Below are positions 1 through 11,666 of a stretch of 64,000 nucleotides of DNA, in pieces. A model generated the notes under the pieces. That model did no database searches, was not told the DNA's origin, and saw only the letters and a list, made by a program, of their open reading frames with translations. Source of the DNA: Sipunculus nudus (Eukaryota; Annelida; Sipuncula; Golfingiida; Sipunculidae); assembly GCA_026874595.1 (NCBI GenBank), contig CM049310.1, positions 83,243,056 to 83,307,055 on the forward strand, written 5' to 3'. Position numbers and translations under genes: made by a program. The first letter of the stretch is position 1. Each line of letters opens with the position of its first letter.

Positions 1-110
1 GCCGATACATTTGTCCTTGCCACCAAATCCTCCCCTCAGATAAATCTTCGCTGGACGCTGTTCTCGGAGCATCGCTTCGTCTCGCATTCCTGCGCCCTTA
101 TCAAACCCTG
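1..110 (+). CDS. candidate exon, partial at window edge, unknown protein
   Basis: Frame 1 is open from the window edge to a consensus-like splice donor (CCCTG|GTAGGT, intron starting at 111). The translation ends ...HRFVSHSCALIKP and includes INLRWTLFSEH. A second reading is a shorter exon starting at 40, after the pyrimidine-rich acceptor TCCTCCCCTCAG. GC content is visibly higher than in the AT-rich DNA that follows. The piece is too short to assign a family; the NLRW stretch recalls beta-sandwich repeats such as fibronectin III, but that is only an impression. It could also be chance or an old repeat. Confidence 0.25.
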
Positions 111-399
111 GTAGGTTGATATCTCCCAGTTACTCAAAACCGCTCACGGGAGCTGCAATTTTTCGTACAAACTAAAACCCGGATGTCACAGGTCGCATGT
201 CGTAATTATTGGTATAGCGCCCGTATACGATAATAACGATAATATTAATAATAACGGCCCTTTAATTAACGTTGGTCATATTAGGATCATAGCTTGATAA
301 ATACCGGATAGTGTGTCAGGGATGTATAACTAAGGCGGATGAGGACTATCCATGGACCAAAGATTGTTCGCTGATGAGGCCCCCGTTGTTCCTTGCGTA
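111..399. other. non-coding, nothing recognised
   Basis: AT-rich sequence with short AATAAT-like runs around 225-255. No ORF, repeat family or regulatory motif that I can support. Confidence 0.5.
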
Positions 400-746
400 C
401 TATAATACGTCTTTGGGTCGTCCAAAACGAATTACCCGTCCTGAGCTATCAGGGGACAGTTCTAGTTCATGATTCCCGGGGTATGGACCATTAGATGAAG
501 TAGCGAGCGCCCATGAGATAATGAGACCGCATTTATCAGCATGAACTAATGGCCAAGGTCGCAATGACATATCAAGATTTGTTGCAGCTGACTTCCCGCG
601 GATTGGAGCTGCCTGTTTTCGACAGAATGAAGCCATTGAGAAGCTCGCCTCGTCCGAGCCAGTGTCTCACCAATCTGTTTACAGCGGACGATGCTGTATA
701 TTTGCCCTGAAGGTCGTCCCACGTGTTTTTCTTGTTTTTCTCTCAA
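400..746 (-). pseudogene. protein-like region in two overlapping minus-strand frames
   Basis: Two minus-strand frames overlap: 746-546 (66 codons, ending ...LQQILICHCDLGH) and 636-400 (78 codons, ending ...SSGRVIRFGRPKDVL). Both have varied, protein-like composition, and the region is more GC-rich than its surroundings. A single frameshift in the overlap would join them into one longer open region, as expected for a decayed gene or transposon-encoded protein. A splice acceptor (GGCCATTAG) lies between them, so a short intron is an alternative. No catalytic motif or known family is recognised. A chance arrangement is possible. Confidence 0.2.
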
Positions 747-982
747 AGTTTGTTCAGCCTTGCGTTCTTTTGGCTGCAGTGATAATGTTTATTAGGCAAG
801 ACCAGGTAGTAACTTTTTCTACGGACTCAAGAGCAAAATAATTTGAGCGGGCGAGCAAATTGTGTTCTTGATATTCACCGGTTGAGACAAAATGCCTGAA
901 CTTTGTTTACTTGCAGCGATTGACCACATAAACTCTGAAGATTTCGTGCTCGGTTGACAAAAAATCACCCGAGAAAAGTAAA
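747..982. other. non-coding, nothing recognised
   Basis: AT-rich spacer without a supported feature. Confidence 0.45.
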
Positions 983-1297
983 ACTGGAAATTCCATAATA
1001 CAACAAGAAATATGCAATTTCAGGAATGCAGGCCTCCCGTATGAGAGCTGTCCTGATGGATACTTCGCAACCCGTACTTTCATTCACTAATTGGCCCATA
1101 TTTCCAGTTTAATTCATGCATACATGACTGCACATCTGTGAATATTCCTGGACGTCCTTCTTAGGTCCGTATCATGAGCCGGATCCACATCAAAATGAAA
1201 ATGTCATGGGAATCCCCCGTTTATGATTGCATGAGTTTTGTTGTGAACAAACGCACACACACGGAATAGGAATTAATGCATACCCTTCTGCTGGAGT
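983..1297 (+). repeat. R2 interspersed repeat, copy 1 (diverged)
   Basis: Shares a run of landmarks, in order, with 2554-2862 and 53079-53396: AGGAATGCAGGCCTCC near the left end, a CATTCACTAATTGGCCCATAT block, ACATCTGTGAATATT, GAGCCGGATCCACA, TTGTGAACAAACGCACACAC and a closing AATTAATGCATACC block. The right end carries a short (CA)n stretch. No coding capacity; probably a non-autonomous transposon. Confidence 0.6.
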
Positions 1298-2553
1298 AAA
1301 TTAAGTATATATATTTGGGGGGGGGTAGCTATCTGTTACTTTTAATGTCACTCATGACGCAGCTTTCCTGCACTCCATAATGTCTTATTTTATAAGAAAT
1401 TGATGCCTGACAACAAAAGGGTTAGCCATGGAGTGCACACATCACTTCTCATGTGACATTCAATATTACATAATAGGGTGTCAGAATTTTGTCGGACATG
1501 AATTCCCAATATCCGCGATGATCTTTGCCACTAACCATGTCCTTGTTGGCGCAGAGTTACACATCTTGCAGGGCAACTTAATTTCGTTTGGATGTGTATG
1601 GTTGTGTTCTGAACCATAATTATCATCTATCACAATTGTTCAAAATTATGTAATAAGGCACCTGGGGTGATGTCCTCCTGGAAATAAAAAGCTTAACCTT
1701 GGCCGCGAATCCGTACTGAGAGTCACACTGAACAGCGATAAATCACTGAGAATAATCTTGGATAATAATATACATGTCATCTGGACAGATCTAAAGCCCT
1801 TTGGATCAGGTATCATCATTAAATCAATCGATTTTACATCGAAAACTGGTGTTAATATCCAATGTATAATGTAGGGATGAATATGAATAAAAATAACCCT
1901 GTCGTTAACAGTCATTACGACTTCATCCACTAAGTCAACATCAGTTGGTGCCTCTGCGTTTTGATTGTCCAAAAATGAGATTTATTTTGATTCCTCTTCC
2001 CAGAAAGCGTAAATTTTACCTTACCGCCTGTTTCAGTAATTGGATCGTTTTGGTGTTATGACAGACGGGGCCCAGTATGCTGATGTAAAAGTCAGATTCA
2101 GGTCATTGACATACTGCGAAGAAAAAAAAAATATATCAATTTTTCTAATCTCATCGACATACGAGCCGCTCTGTTGTCTATATAAGGAATAATGAACAAG
2201 GCGAATGAGCCAATCAAATGAGCCGCATGCACTTCCTCCACGTAAGCATTACTTGATGGTCATCAAGAATTTGACCAATTGAATAAAGGCATTTAAACCT
2301 ATACCATTTCTCGTATAAATGTCCTTGTTCAAACGACGACTGAAAAGTTTTGCGTATTGTATACCAAGGGTAGAACATAATCCCTTTCGCCACCTGGTGG
2401 AGGTATCATAAAGCTGAAACAATCTTTCGTCTACTGAATATTCCGAGCCGATCCGCAAAACTACGACATTGCAGCGGTCTAAACTGGGCTTTCCACCATA
2501 TATTTCATATGATCACTCATTATTTGTTTATTTCTGCATAACTGATATGCAAA
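1298..2553. other. AT-rich spacer with short unassigned ORFs
   Basis: Contains a G-run at about 1316-1325. Two minus-strand open frames, 1972-1646 (108 codons) and 2458-2249 (69 codons), have plausible amino-acid composition but no recognisable motif and no clear splice sites. I do not call them genes. Confidence 0.4.
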
Positions 2554-2862
2554 CTAGAAATCTACATTCGAAGTAAAATGCAAGTCTCCGTCTATCATGG
2601 AATGCTCTCAAACACGTGTTTACATTCACTTATTCGGCCCAAATTACCAGTAACTGACAGTACATTTGTGAATATTATTTTATGACATTCCTGAATCCGG
2701 ATCTTGTGCCGGATCCCAACCAAAATCTAATCAATTTTTCATTGGTCCATCCCCAAAATGTCCTGAAAATTTCAAGAGACTGTGTTCCTGACTGTGTTAG
2801 ATATGCTGTGAACAAACACACACGAATGGGGATGGTCCTAAATCCTGGCGGAGGCATTAATA
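2554..2862 (+). repeat. R2 interspersed repeat, copy 2
   Basis: One of the best-preserved copies. It begins CTAGAAATCTACATT, has TTTACATTCACTTATTCGGC, ACATTTGTGAATATTA, TGTGCCGGATCCCAACC and GTGAACAAACACACACG, and ends in CCTGGCGGAGGCATTAATAA. The same order of blocks is seen at 53079-53396. The element has no terminal inverted repeat that I can see. Confidence 0.75.
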
Positions 2863-3446
2863 ACTTCTGTTCATAGTTTTATAATTAACTAAATTGTCAT
2901 CATAAATCATTCTGCAAACCGCAATAACAGATAAATAAACTTACCCATATTGTTTTATCGCTATAATGAGCTTAACAGTTGTAGAACAAATTGTTCGCAT
3001 CAATCACACCTAAAAAAATCCCACAAGATGGTTTGCGTGTTGGATTTCCTCGCGGTGACGCACCAGGGTAGCAACACTGCATGCATTACTAGTTATTGCT
3101 TGTCAGGCCCAACAAGAGTGCTTTCAGAAGCGAGGTATTTGATTAGCGCCTGCTTGATTGGCTGTTGTGGATGACCCAGTCTAAACCCTGGTCCCTGGAT
3201 ATGATCATTGACACCCCAATAACGGTGGAACGTCAACAGGTCTATGTTATTGTTTGTGTCTTGTAGAAAGTGTTACGTGGTTTACGTTCCGGAACAGGTA
3301 GTAAAGTAAATATAAACGACAAAGGCAACCCTATATATAACGGTGACAAAGGGTGCAATACTTAAAGAGACCTAAACCCCCAACCCCCCCTCCCCCCCAG
3401 CGCTAAAAGTGTTTAAAACTCAGGAAGATCTTATTTACAGGTCCAC
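2863..3446. other. spacer; C-rich run
   Basis: Has a C-rich run near 3379-3399 (CCCCCAACCCCCCCTCCCCC). A 74-codon plus-strand frame at 2950-3174 shows no domain. Nothing else is supported. Confidence 0.4.
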
Positions 3447-3953
3447 TTAAAGGGGCCTATTCTGATACCTGACGTATATTAATTAAAGATTATCGATTAA
3501 ACCTTTTATAAAAAATAATACAGAAAACGACGTTGACTCATCGCATACAAGCTGCTCGTTTGGTTAAAACCCACGTTTATAAAAGGTTGGGGGCCCGCAA
3601 AAATAATTCAAACACATTGAACAAGAATATGTGTCATCAAGTCAGGCGAACCAGAGTTTTGCAAAGAGCGTTTAACAACTAGTGACCTTTTAGCTTCTGC
3701 TTAAATGGAACCAGCGACCTTCAGCAACATTTTTTTTTTTTTTTTTTTTTGGGGGGGGGGGCTGTAAACATCGCTGTGTTTACCTACAGCCTGTTGAAAA
3801 ACAAGATTATACATCCACCACAGAGGAGATGTATCACAGAACTTTTCCTGAAAGGAATCACCTAAAGTTTAATAAAGTTTAATAATAGGCACGTACAATA
3901 ATCCAGGAATCAAATAAATTGTATAGAAAAGGTAGGCGATTAGCTGGCTTTAA
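3447..3953 (+). mobile_element. TTAA-flanked MITE, copy 1
   Basis: TTAA stands at both ends (3447-3450 and 3950-3953). The left terminus reads AGGGGCCTATTCTGATACC and the right terminus reads GATTAGCTGGCT. Internal blocks shared with the other three copies include GACGTATATTAATTAAAGAT, AACCAGAGTTTTGCAAAGAG, GTGACCTTTTAGC and GCTGTGTTT. A T-run followed by a G-run (3730-3761) is private to this copy and makes it longer. TTAA target sites are the hallmark of piggyBac-type transposition, so I infer a non-autonomous piggyBac-like element; the terminal inverted repeat is weak. Confidence 0.7.
3730..3761 (+). repeat. poly(T)-poly(G) tract
   Basis: About 21 T followed by 11 G, inside the TTAA MITE. 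Its length is likely to vary and to be error-prone in assembly. Confidence 0.9.
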
Positions 3954-5870
3954 GACGCCCTTATCTACACACCTTGAATACCTTGAATTATAATTGCATG
4001 TAGAGTTCACCTTAAACGTATTTAGATAAAGTAAATTACAAACGTAGCCATTTGGCTATCATGGAAGCACTCAAGTATCACAATTAAGTCTATATGAAGT
4101 ATTTTAACATCTATGTCCGAAACTGTAGATCCACACAATTTAGTCATTGAAGCCTCGGTATCACAGTAAAATTAACAGCATTGCGAATATGTTCGATTAT
4201 ATTAAAAGAATGTCTTTTGATGCTTATGAAATTGTCATAATAAAGAGATCTAACCACTCTTGTTCTTGAACCTTTGCCTTCTAGGCAAATATGACGCCTG
4301 GCGCATTTGAGTCGAAGTGACATTATTCGCCACAATGCACTGTGCGGATGAATTAAATTCTTTGTATTTGAGTTCTGCTCATGTGACTGTCAGTACTGCT
4401 AAACCATTTTAATATTAGATATACTGCACTTTTAATAATGACAATCATAATATAAGATATATTGTACTTTTGATATTGACGATCTGAACAATTAATAATA
4501 ACAAAGAGCTTTTTACGGTATTATGAGCATATTCATTCAGCATAATTCACACGTTTGTAGAAGAATATTGTGATCGAGAGCAGTGCCACCCCACCCCCGG
4601 TTCAGCGCCTTTATAAAACCGTGTTCATACTAGATCCGTATTCACTAAATAGGGTCCGAATACCGAATACTGCCTCCAAATCCACGTTTTGTTCACATTC
4701 GTGTTTCAATCCGCCTCAGTGAAACCACATCGAGAGGTAAATAATTGAATCATCAATACGGAACTGAATATGTTTTTTCTGGTGAAGTGTGAACGCAAAA
4801 TGTATTTGGGAAAATACGCTTAGCGTGAAAACGTATTTATTTAGGCCGAAGAGTGAGAGTATAGGCTTGGCTTATTCTACACGCTGTGTCATCATGATAA
4901 GTATGATAAGTAAAAAATCACAAATATTACTATCTTTTCTACGTATATTTTTTATATATTCCAGCATCTTCTGTAGACTAGGCCTTGATGAAAAGTCATG
5001 TTTTTCGAAAGGTTTCTTGTTTGACCTCTGCCTTTTTTTACGGCGGGTTCAAAAACTTTTCCACATGTTTACATAACAGGTGAAACGGAATGGGGGTTTA
5101 AAAAATGTATTTACCGCAAGTCCGCAACATGTCTGAGGCTGCTCTCTCAAAGAAAAGGCAAAATGTATTCGGTGCAAGAGCAGCGGACGGGAAATGGAGC
5201 CCTTATGCTTCAATTATTGCCTGCCCACTGTGTGGGCGTTTGTTAGCGCTATGGCCAAAACTTGCTTGTACGTTTGGTAACAACCAATGGCGTTTTGGCG
5301 CACCGGTTCACGGCATTGGTTGAAACAGTTGTCGTCCCAAGTTGAACTAAGAACGGTTCTTGGCTCTGGCAAGAGACGAGATGGTATAGAAGGCCCAAAT
5401 CCAAAGTTTCGGGCCTGTACCTTTTTTTGCCTGGCCATGAATCAAGCATTTGTGAAACTGGGCTGTGAATGCAAACGGTCAAATTTACTTTAAAAAATAA
5501 CATAAAACCATGCCAAGCTTAACAGAGAAATTCAGAGGAGCCCTCTTTTTGTATGTCTAAAAATTTGATTAACAACTTTTTCATATAGAAACATCCGCAT
5601 ATGTTTAACAATCGCTAAAAATGTTGACACGGGTTTTCCAATTTGAGAGCGCCATTTTGTTCATGACCATGCAAGTAGCGCTTTAGTGCATTCTAGCAAT
5701 CAACTTCTGTTCAGAACCGACCATACAACTCGCCAAAATCAACTTGTCCTCTCTGTGTTTTGTCCTCTGGGGGATGGATGGACGGAGCCATTATTGCACA
5801 AGGAGACGTAAAAGATATCTTCTAGCTTATACCTTGCTATCTCAATTTGCCATGGCTGCTTTTTCATAAA
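3954..5870. other. spacer with a GC-richer patch
   Basis: Mostly AT-rich. From about 5102 to 5500 the GC content rises and short frames are open on both strands (plus 5105-5323 and 5287-5493; minus 5438-5214 and 5503-5249). With overlapping frames on both strands and no motif, I cannot pick a coding one. It may be a decayed exon or an unrecognised repeat. Confidence 0.35.
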
Positions 5871-6176
5871 TTATTGTCTCCCGCTTCCTCGGAATGGGGG
5901 ACATTGATTTGGGTTTGTCTGTCTGTCCCTCTGATTGTCAGTCCGTCCGTCCGTCCGTCAGGTTTTCGTTACCGTGCGTTACTTTCCTAAATATTATCAG
6001 ATTTTATTCAAATTTTGGTCAGTGATTGCTCTCATGGTTACCTTGGCTGGGATTGGTTTTAGAGTGTCTGTCTCACAAGATAATAAAACAATTTCATATT
6101 TTATTTTTCATATGGTGAATCAGCATATTTAGTTTCGCTAATCACCAACAGGTGTCGCTAGCGGGGGACATAAATT
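5871..6176. repeat. short element with internal (GTCC)n microsatellite
   Basis: A GGGGGACATTGATT block near the left end is echoed by GGGGGACATAAATT at the right end, in direct orientation. Between them is a GTCT/GTCC microsatellite (about 5918-5960) followed by AT-rich DNA. Invertebrate non-autonomous elements often carry a microsatellite in this way. No coding capacity; the superfamily is not determined. Confidence 0.45.
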
Positions 6177-6399
6177 AATTGAATTTGCTTGTTTAAAACG
6201 CAAGTGAACCAATCAGGTAATTCACGTACGCTACCGGTACGAAATTAGCAAAAATTTTTAAAATGTATTGCCGTGCAGTGCAAGAACTTCATTGACCAGA
6301 CATACAAAGCCATCCATGTTCCGGTGCATGCGTCCTTGATTATATGGGTATGTAAAAAGTAATTGCCTTTTGTGTACTTTTGTGTACACTCTTTCTGGC

Positions 6400-6640
6400 A
6401 CAGGAAGAAGATTAAGAATAATAAGAGCTTGTGTCCCAGTGTAATCAGACCGACGAATGCAGGTGTCGCATGTTTAAAGTTTGGGTTGGATGCACAATGC
6501 AATACCATGCTCGCTTTCAGTGCATGGTCTGATTACAGTTCTGTGCTCTGTGCGCACCCTTGTGTTCCTGCCACACAGAGAGAACTTTGCCACACCAAGC
6601 ATTTTCACGAAACGATATCTGAGACGATTGAAAGGTAATA
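6400..6640. mobile_element. foldback element, copy 1 (diverged)
   Basis: GTAATCAGACC (from about 6440) and its reverse complement GGTCTGATTAC (about 6526) face each other across ~85 bp that include GGTTGGATGCACAATGCAA. The outer arms (AGAGAACTTTGCCACACCAA on the right) match the better-preserved copies at 8946-9280 and 14688-14975. The right arm aligns well; the left arm has decayed. Confidence 0.6.
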
Positions 6641-7567
6641 CCGCTAAGTGAGAAGCGTAGTTAAATTATGTTGGATAAAATTTGTTATAAGGCAACTTAC
6701 AAAAACATGGATTTTTATTTGTGGTAAGGACATCGAAATATATAATATTTCGTAAGTAAACGCATGAGAAATGTATCAAAAGGTGTTTCCTTGAAATGTA
6801 ACAAATTTTGATTATGAAGTTTGACAGTTGGGACTAGTAGTCCCGCCAATCCCCACAATTCAAAACAAATAGAAAAAGTTCAATTTGAGCAGAAACGACC
6901 TCTTGTGGAAGGATGTACTTAGCTTAACGTGAACCTTTCTGATAGGAGAAAAGTGGTTTCTAAACCTCTCCCCCAATTTACAAGAGATATTAATCAACAG
7001 TATATCTTTGCATTCGATGATACGGTATCACGTGACTCGTCAAAACAGTCGTGTCTTATCCAAGTTCGCAGGAAAGCCATTTTTGTTGAAAATGTAAAAA
7101 ATAATGAAATTAATTTTGTCAGGAAGCAGACTTGATGAGGGTAATTTTCTTGATATTATACTTTTGCTATTAAATAATAATATATGTTTCGCCATAGTCA
7201 ATGTCGCCACAGAAGTGTCGCTGATATATATAGAACACTAAAAGCACCTTAATGAATTGGAATATATTTAGACACTAAGTTTCGCCAGTTTCTTCTATTT
7301 TACTTTACGTATATTTTTTCTAAGATGCATTATATATGTCTGAGTCCCGTGTATCAAGTTAGGTTTGTGTAAATAGTATTCCTTGTGAAATTTATTAATG
7401 CCCACGTCTATATTTTCATACAAGGCCTAATTCTTAAGGTTGTTTAGTTATGCCATTTGTACCGTTTATGTAAAAATTATCATCATTTCCCACCTGTATC
7501 TGATTTAAGAGATACAAGTACAAATCCTGAAGAGAGGGTCGGTGTTAGTATGAAGATAACTAGAATT
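6641..7567. other. AT-rich spacer, nothing recognised
   Basis: One 68-codon plus-strand frame (6929-7135) without motif or splice sites. No repeat family seen. Confidence 0.45.
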
Positions 7568-7782
7568 CCGTGGTCTGGGGGAAGAGCACAGGGCTCAAAG
7601 CTAAGAGACCATGAGTTTAAATCTTAGGCGATTCGGTGAGATGTTCATGGTCGGCCCCTACCCAGGGTTTGCATTCTGCAGGCTTAATTAGGAGATTGTG
7701 CCCAACAGTTGTTTCATGTTTCCCTCACAAACGAGTGCGCCTTTCGTGTGTTATTCGGTGTTATTACCTAGCAATCAGGATG
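7568..7782 (+). repeat. SINE-A, copy 1 (tRNA-derived)
   Basis: A diverged tRNA-like head (GTGGTCTGGGGGAAGAGCAC ... ACCATGAGTTTAAATCTTAG, the latter a decayed B box) is followed by the family body: CTGCAGGCTTAATTAGGAGA, CTCACAAACGAGTGCGCC, and a 3' end TTACCTAGCAATCAGG. The same body is found in reverse orientation at 54418-54630, 50632-50733 and 23679-23872. Confidence 0.65.
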
Positions 7783-8945
7783 AAACACCCAGGACCCGCA
7801 GGTGAGGTTGACACCATGATTATTGCGTGTAAGCGCCTGTCACGTAGTCCGACACCGGAACGGAATTATGAAGATGTACATATATTACTTAGTTAATAAA
7901 AGAATTAAAAATGATGGAGTCTGTTACCTCTTATTGAAAAATCTTTAAAAAAACAGCATTGATCGCTAACCCTACGGAAGAGTACAGTATTGCTTTGACT
8001 GGGCGCCTTTTTGAAATGTTCAAACCCGTGTTTTGTTTTTTACAGTTCATGCTACCTGTTTAAGAGTATTCCATGGTTGAAAATTGTGGAAGTTGAATCA
8101 CAGTTAAACATATTTTTATTAGGATAAAAACAAGGCAAAATACATGTAGCGCAGTGAGGTCCATCATACAGAGCGCCCTTTAGTTTAAAATTATTTGTTT
8201 GCCCATGCATTGTGGTGGGTGTGATAAAAATGGCAAGAGAAAAGTTGATTATGACTCTTCCTTGAAATTCAAAGTCAATGGAAGTTTCAAATTATTCGCT
8301 TTAACCTGCAAAACAAATTTTCTTACATATCGAAGTTTGCAATTGATTGTGTGGGGTAGAGACGAAAGCAGTTGGTATGCTTGGACTGCAATATCGTTCG
8401 ACCCCGCCAAGGTTGGACACACACAAGAATGTCAATTAAACCGAGACATTTCGGTCACTTTACACTGTCATATTACACTTGTAACTGTAGAGCATTCATT
8501 GGTTGACTGGGAATTGTTTGATCTGTTTTTCTGCTAGCTCTGTTATATCTCCAGTTACCAGTATGCTCAGCTATTGCAAAAAAACCCAAGAAAAGAAATC
8601 GCTTGTTGTTATCACGTTCCTTGGTATTCACAGAAAAATCTACCACCTGTTATTATCAATCCAAGATGTCCCATTTACAACAATCAGTCATATCACTGCC
8701 CCGCCTTCAGTGCTGGGCTTCGTCTTGCACAAACAAAATCATGTGCTAATGGGTCTACATGACCTTACCTCGAGGTTTAAGTGGAGCCTCTTCAAGATCA
8801 CATCACCACAGAGACTCGACATTAATACTGACGTACAAACAATAAAAACCATGAAATGATTATACAAATAACATTTGGCCTGTAGAGACGGATCGCCCAC
8901 TTTATGTTTATCTTTATATTGTAGATAATCTTGAGATTATTTGCA
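7783..8945. other. spacer with two overlapping weak ORFs
   Basis: Plus-strand frames at 8199-8537 (112 codons) and 8503-8859 (118 codons) overlap in different frames. Neither has a recognisable domain or convincing splice signals, and composition is only slightly above background. Left as unassigned. Confidence 0.35.
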
Positions 8946-9280
8946 GCCAACAGGCCAAACCTTAGACGTCCTTCTGTTGCGCTTCTGAAGAAGTCGTCCC
9001 AGATCCCTTAACCGCTGCAATGCGACAAAACATGCGACACCCGCTCTCATTGGTCTGATTACATTGGCCTGGCACCGTCTCGGTGTAATCAGACCACTGA
9101 GAGAGGGTGTTGCAATTTTAAAATTGGAGCTGGATGCACAATGCGACACCACGCTCTCATTGGTCTGATTGCAATTCTTTGCTCTTAGCCCACCCTGGTG
9201 GTCATGGCCAGAGAACTTTGCCATACAAAGCAGCGGATAAAACAACAATGAGACCTTGGAAGACGGCAGTGTATAACGGA
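8946..9280. mobile_element. foldback element, copy 2 (rearranged)
   Basis: Right arm: GGTCTGATTGCAATTCTTTG, CCCACCCTGGTGGTCATGGC, ACAAAGCAGCGGATAAAAC and GAGACCTTGGAAGACGGCAG. Opposing left-arm pieces include GTGTAATCAGACCACTGAGA (about 9090) and an extra right-arm copy CTCTCATTGGTCTGATTAC (about 9043), so the inner hairpin is partly duplicated. The centre holds GAGCTGGATGCACAATGC, as in the other two copies. Confidence 0.65.
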
Positions 9281-9411
9281 TGCTTGAGGAGTGTATCGTT
9301 TGCTTCTATGTCTGATTCAAGCATACTTTGCCTCTAATGGCGGTTATGTCCTCTACTATATAATTACTGAAACTAATGTAAGCGGGATGTAAAAATAGCC
9401 ATGCTGGTTCT

Positions 9412-9545
9412 TTGTATAGAGAAAAGGAACAAACGACAGGCAATCGGAAGGTCATGGGTTCGATTCCCATTGGCTGTGACCGACTTTTCTGTGTATTCAT
9501 GTTCTATTTCTCGGTCTAATGTAAGCGAGTAATAACCAATATGTA
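9412..9545 (+). repeat. probable tRNA-derived SINE fragment
   Basis: GGAAGGTCATGGGTTCGATT at about 9447 holds a good Pol III B box (GGTTCGATTCC). The antisense translation gives the GNRTHDLPI-type peptide that is a common artefact of tRNA-SINEs. I see no clear A box and no cloverleaf, so it is not a tRNA gene. The body does not match SINE-A. Confidence 0.45.
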
Positions 9546-10265
9546 CATGAAAATCACATGGAGATAGATGCACGATCTGAAAGTGTAGGTCAAGCGACAA
9601 TTGTCAATGTACACGAGTCTTAATCCGCCATAAAAGATTCTGCCATGCTTTCTGGAAGGACATCCTCAGAAAATCGCTACAATAACGTTATTCATGTATC
9701 CCGTTTACATACAGGCCATATGCAAAGGAGTTTGAGCCTGCTGAGAAGAATTCGATTCTAACATACATGCGAAATAAAAATACGTATGACTTTTAAGCTT
9801 GGAAACAAGCGGTTTATATGTGAGAGTATGAAATGTATATATTACCAAATGAAGCCCTGCTCCTTAATCCGACAGCCCTTTGGACCAACAGCAATTTAGT
9901 TATCAGGTTTCTGTCCGTTAGGTCATTAACTCAAGACATATTATTTTACTACTTTTTAAATAAAATTTTAATGAACATTTACTCGATTAAGCTGTCTGAC
10001 CAAAGATACTGGATCTACATATATAGGGTATTCAGTTAAATAAAGGCAAAAGCCGAAGGTTATTTTATCGTTGAGGGAAACCCAGGCGTGAACATTTTCA
10101 ATAAATAAAATCTAGTATAGTGTAGTTAACCTTATTTTTAGTTCACCACAGCAGAAGTGCAGTATCGATATATAAATACATGATTCTAACCACCTTCACC
10201 TGATGATCGGGTCGCATCCCGAAAAACAGACTGTTGTGAATTTAGTGTTGTTTTTTATTCAGAGT
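9546..10265. other. AT-rich spacer, nothing recognised
   Basis: One 68-codon plus-strand frame (9833-10039) with no motif. No repeat family identified. Confidence 0.45.
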
Positions 10266-10327
10266 TATATATATATATATATATCAATTAGGTAGTCTTC
10301 CTGACAGGTTCCACTATACATTCATAC

Positions 10328-10372
<45 letters not shown>
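10266..10372 (+). repeat. two (TA)n microsatellites
   Basis: (TA)n at about 10266-10284 and 10332-10372, separated by 47 bp of unique sequence. Confidence 0.95.
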
Positions 10373-10375
<3 letters not shown>

Positions 10376-11212
10376 CCATGTAGCACTAAGAAAGAGCTGA
10401 TTGATCAGGCTGAATGTTCGACTGGACTATTGACCAGGTCAGGAAGTGTTGGAGACAGAACTATACAATATTTATACCAGGACGTCGATTTTGGGACCTC
10501 TGGCAGGTGGACCAGAGCAGACACAGATGTTTACTGGTCACGAACAAAAGCAAACCCTTTATGTTTCCAAAGATGGTCGTTAAGGTATGTCGATTGCCGA
10601 AGGCCTCGTGACACCATTGGCAAGGATGAAAGCCGTCAGTCTTAAAGGTCTTTGTCAGCATGCTACCATTGTCAGAGGGTAACATTATCAGGAACGTCCA
10701 TGCAGGGGTGGATGGAGGTATATATCCCGTTACTTCTGAGCAGGGGGGGGGTCAATGTAAGCACCCCCTTTATAACTATTAAAAGCTGTGTGCGTTTATT
10801 ATTAAATAATTGATATAATGATGTTCTCTGTTTATTCTACTGTATGATAAAATCGCTGAAATGGAACCCTCCTGAATGAGTGAAATTTGCAACCATAGTA
10901 TATTTTTATTTTAGAGAGAGAAAAAAAAATTATTTTAAACCAAGAGGGAACGTTTTTCAAGCAATCGCAGAACAAAACACGGCTTTGTACAAAATGTCCG
11001 GAGACCGACTATAAAAGCGGCTATGCAGTATTTGCTAATCTTTTATATTTAAACTTCACTGTCATTTAATCTGACAATTAATCATGCCCACGTAGTTCTT
11101 TGTTCGGTATTCTGGTTGTAAAATCGATGGTCGACAGAGCGCATTCATTTATAAACGGCATCAATTTTGCAGTTAAGTCTCGATGAGTAATCAATAAGAG
11201 TTAACTAACGAA
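10373..11212. other. spacer with a possible exon and a G-run
   Basis: From about 10401 to 10584 the sequence is GC-richer, two plus-strand frames are open (10414-10611 and 10430-10645), and a donor-like GTTAAG|GTATGT follows at 10585. No clear pyrimidine tract marks the 5' side, so I leave it as a possible exon only. A G-run lies at about 10742-10750. Confidence 0.2.
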
Positions 11213-11512
11213 TTGACACGGGGGTTTTCGCGCCGAGGTAATCAGTGGTTTTATCCCTCACACAGTTTTCAATCATACTTTAGCGTCGCCATGATGGATT
11301 GCTTGTCACAGTACGCGGCTGTTATCCAAGCAAGGGCTGATACAGCTCAGGTCTCGGGAGATTTATTAGAACATCTCCCCGTCAGCCGTCATTTAGCGCT
11401 GATAAAACAACGGACAAACACATGCTGTGTCGGAGCACAGCCATCATTGGCGTCATTACGGGATAAGGACATCCCTGCTGTTTGTTTGTTTTTTTCTACA
11501 TTTTTATTGCGC
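11213..11512 (+). CDS. weak ORF, possible first exon
   Basis: An open frame has protein-like composition, with an internal start in a fair context (GCCATGATGG at about 11289) giving MMDCLSQYAAVIQARADTAQ as the first residues. The frame stays open afterwards only because it runs into the (TA)n tract, which encodes Ile-Tyr repeats and must not be counted. No donor site is evident at the end of the GC-rich part. No domain recognised. Confidence 0.15.
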
Positions 11513-11585
11513 TCACAGCAGAGTCAAGTGCCCTGTGGTTATCAAAAATACTTTTATCTGTATGGCCCAAATTCTATATTCTTTA

Positions 11586-11589
<4 letters not shown>

Positions 11590-11663
<74 letters not shown>
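11590..11663 (+). repeat. (TA)n microsatellite, 74 bp
   Basis: Perfect TA repeat directly abutting the left end of a pogo/Tigger-like element. Confidence 0.97.

Positions 11664-11666
<3 letters not shown>

Noticed and set aside
9447-9475. Possible tRNA gene (GGTTCGATTCC)
   Set aside because: Only a B box is present; no acceptor stem, anticodon arm or A box can be placed. A SINE relic fits better.
9373-9600. Minus-strand ORF with GNRTHDLPI
   Set aside because: This peptide is a familiar artefact of tRNA-derived SINEs read in antisense.
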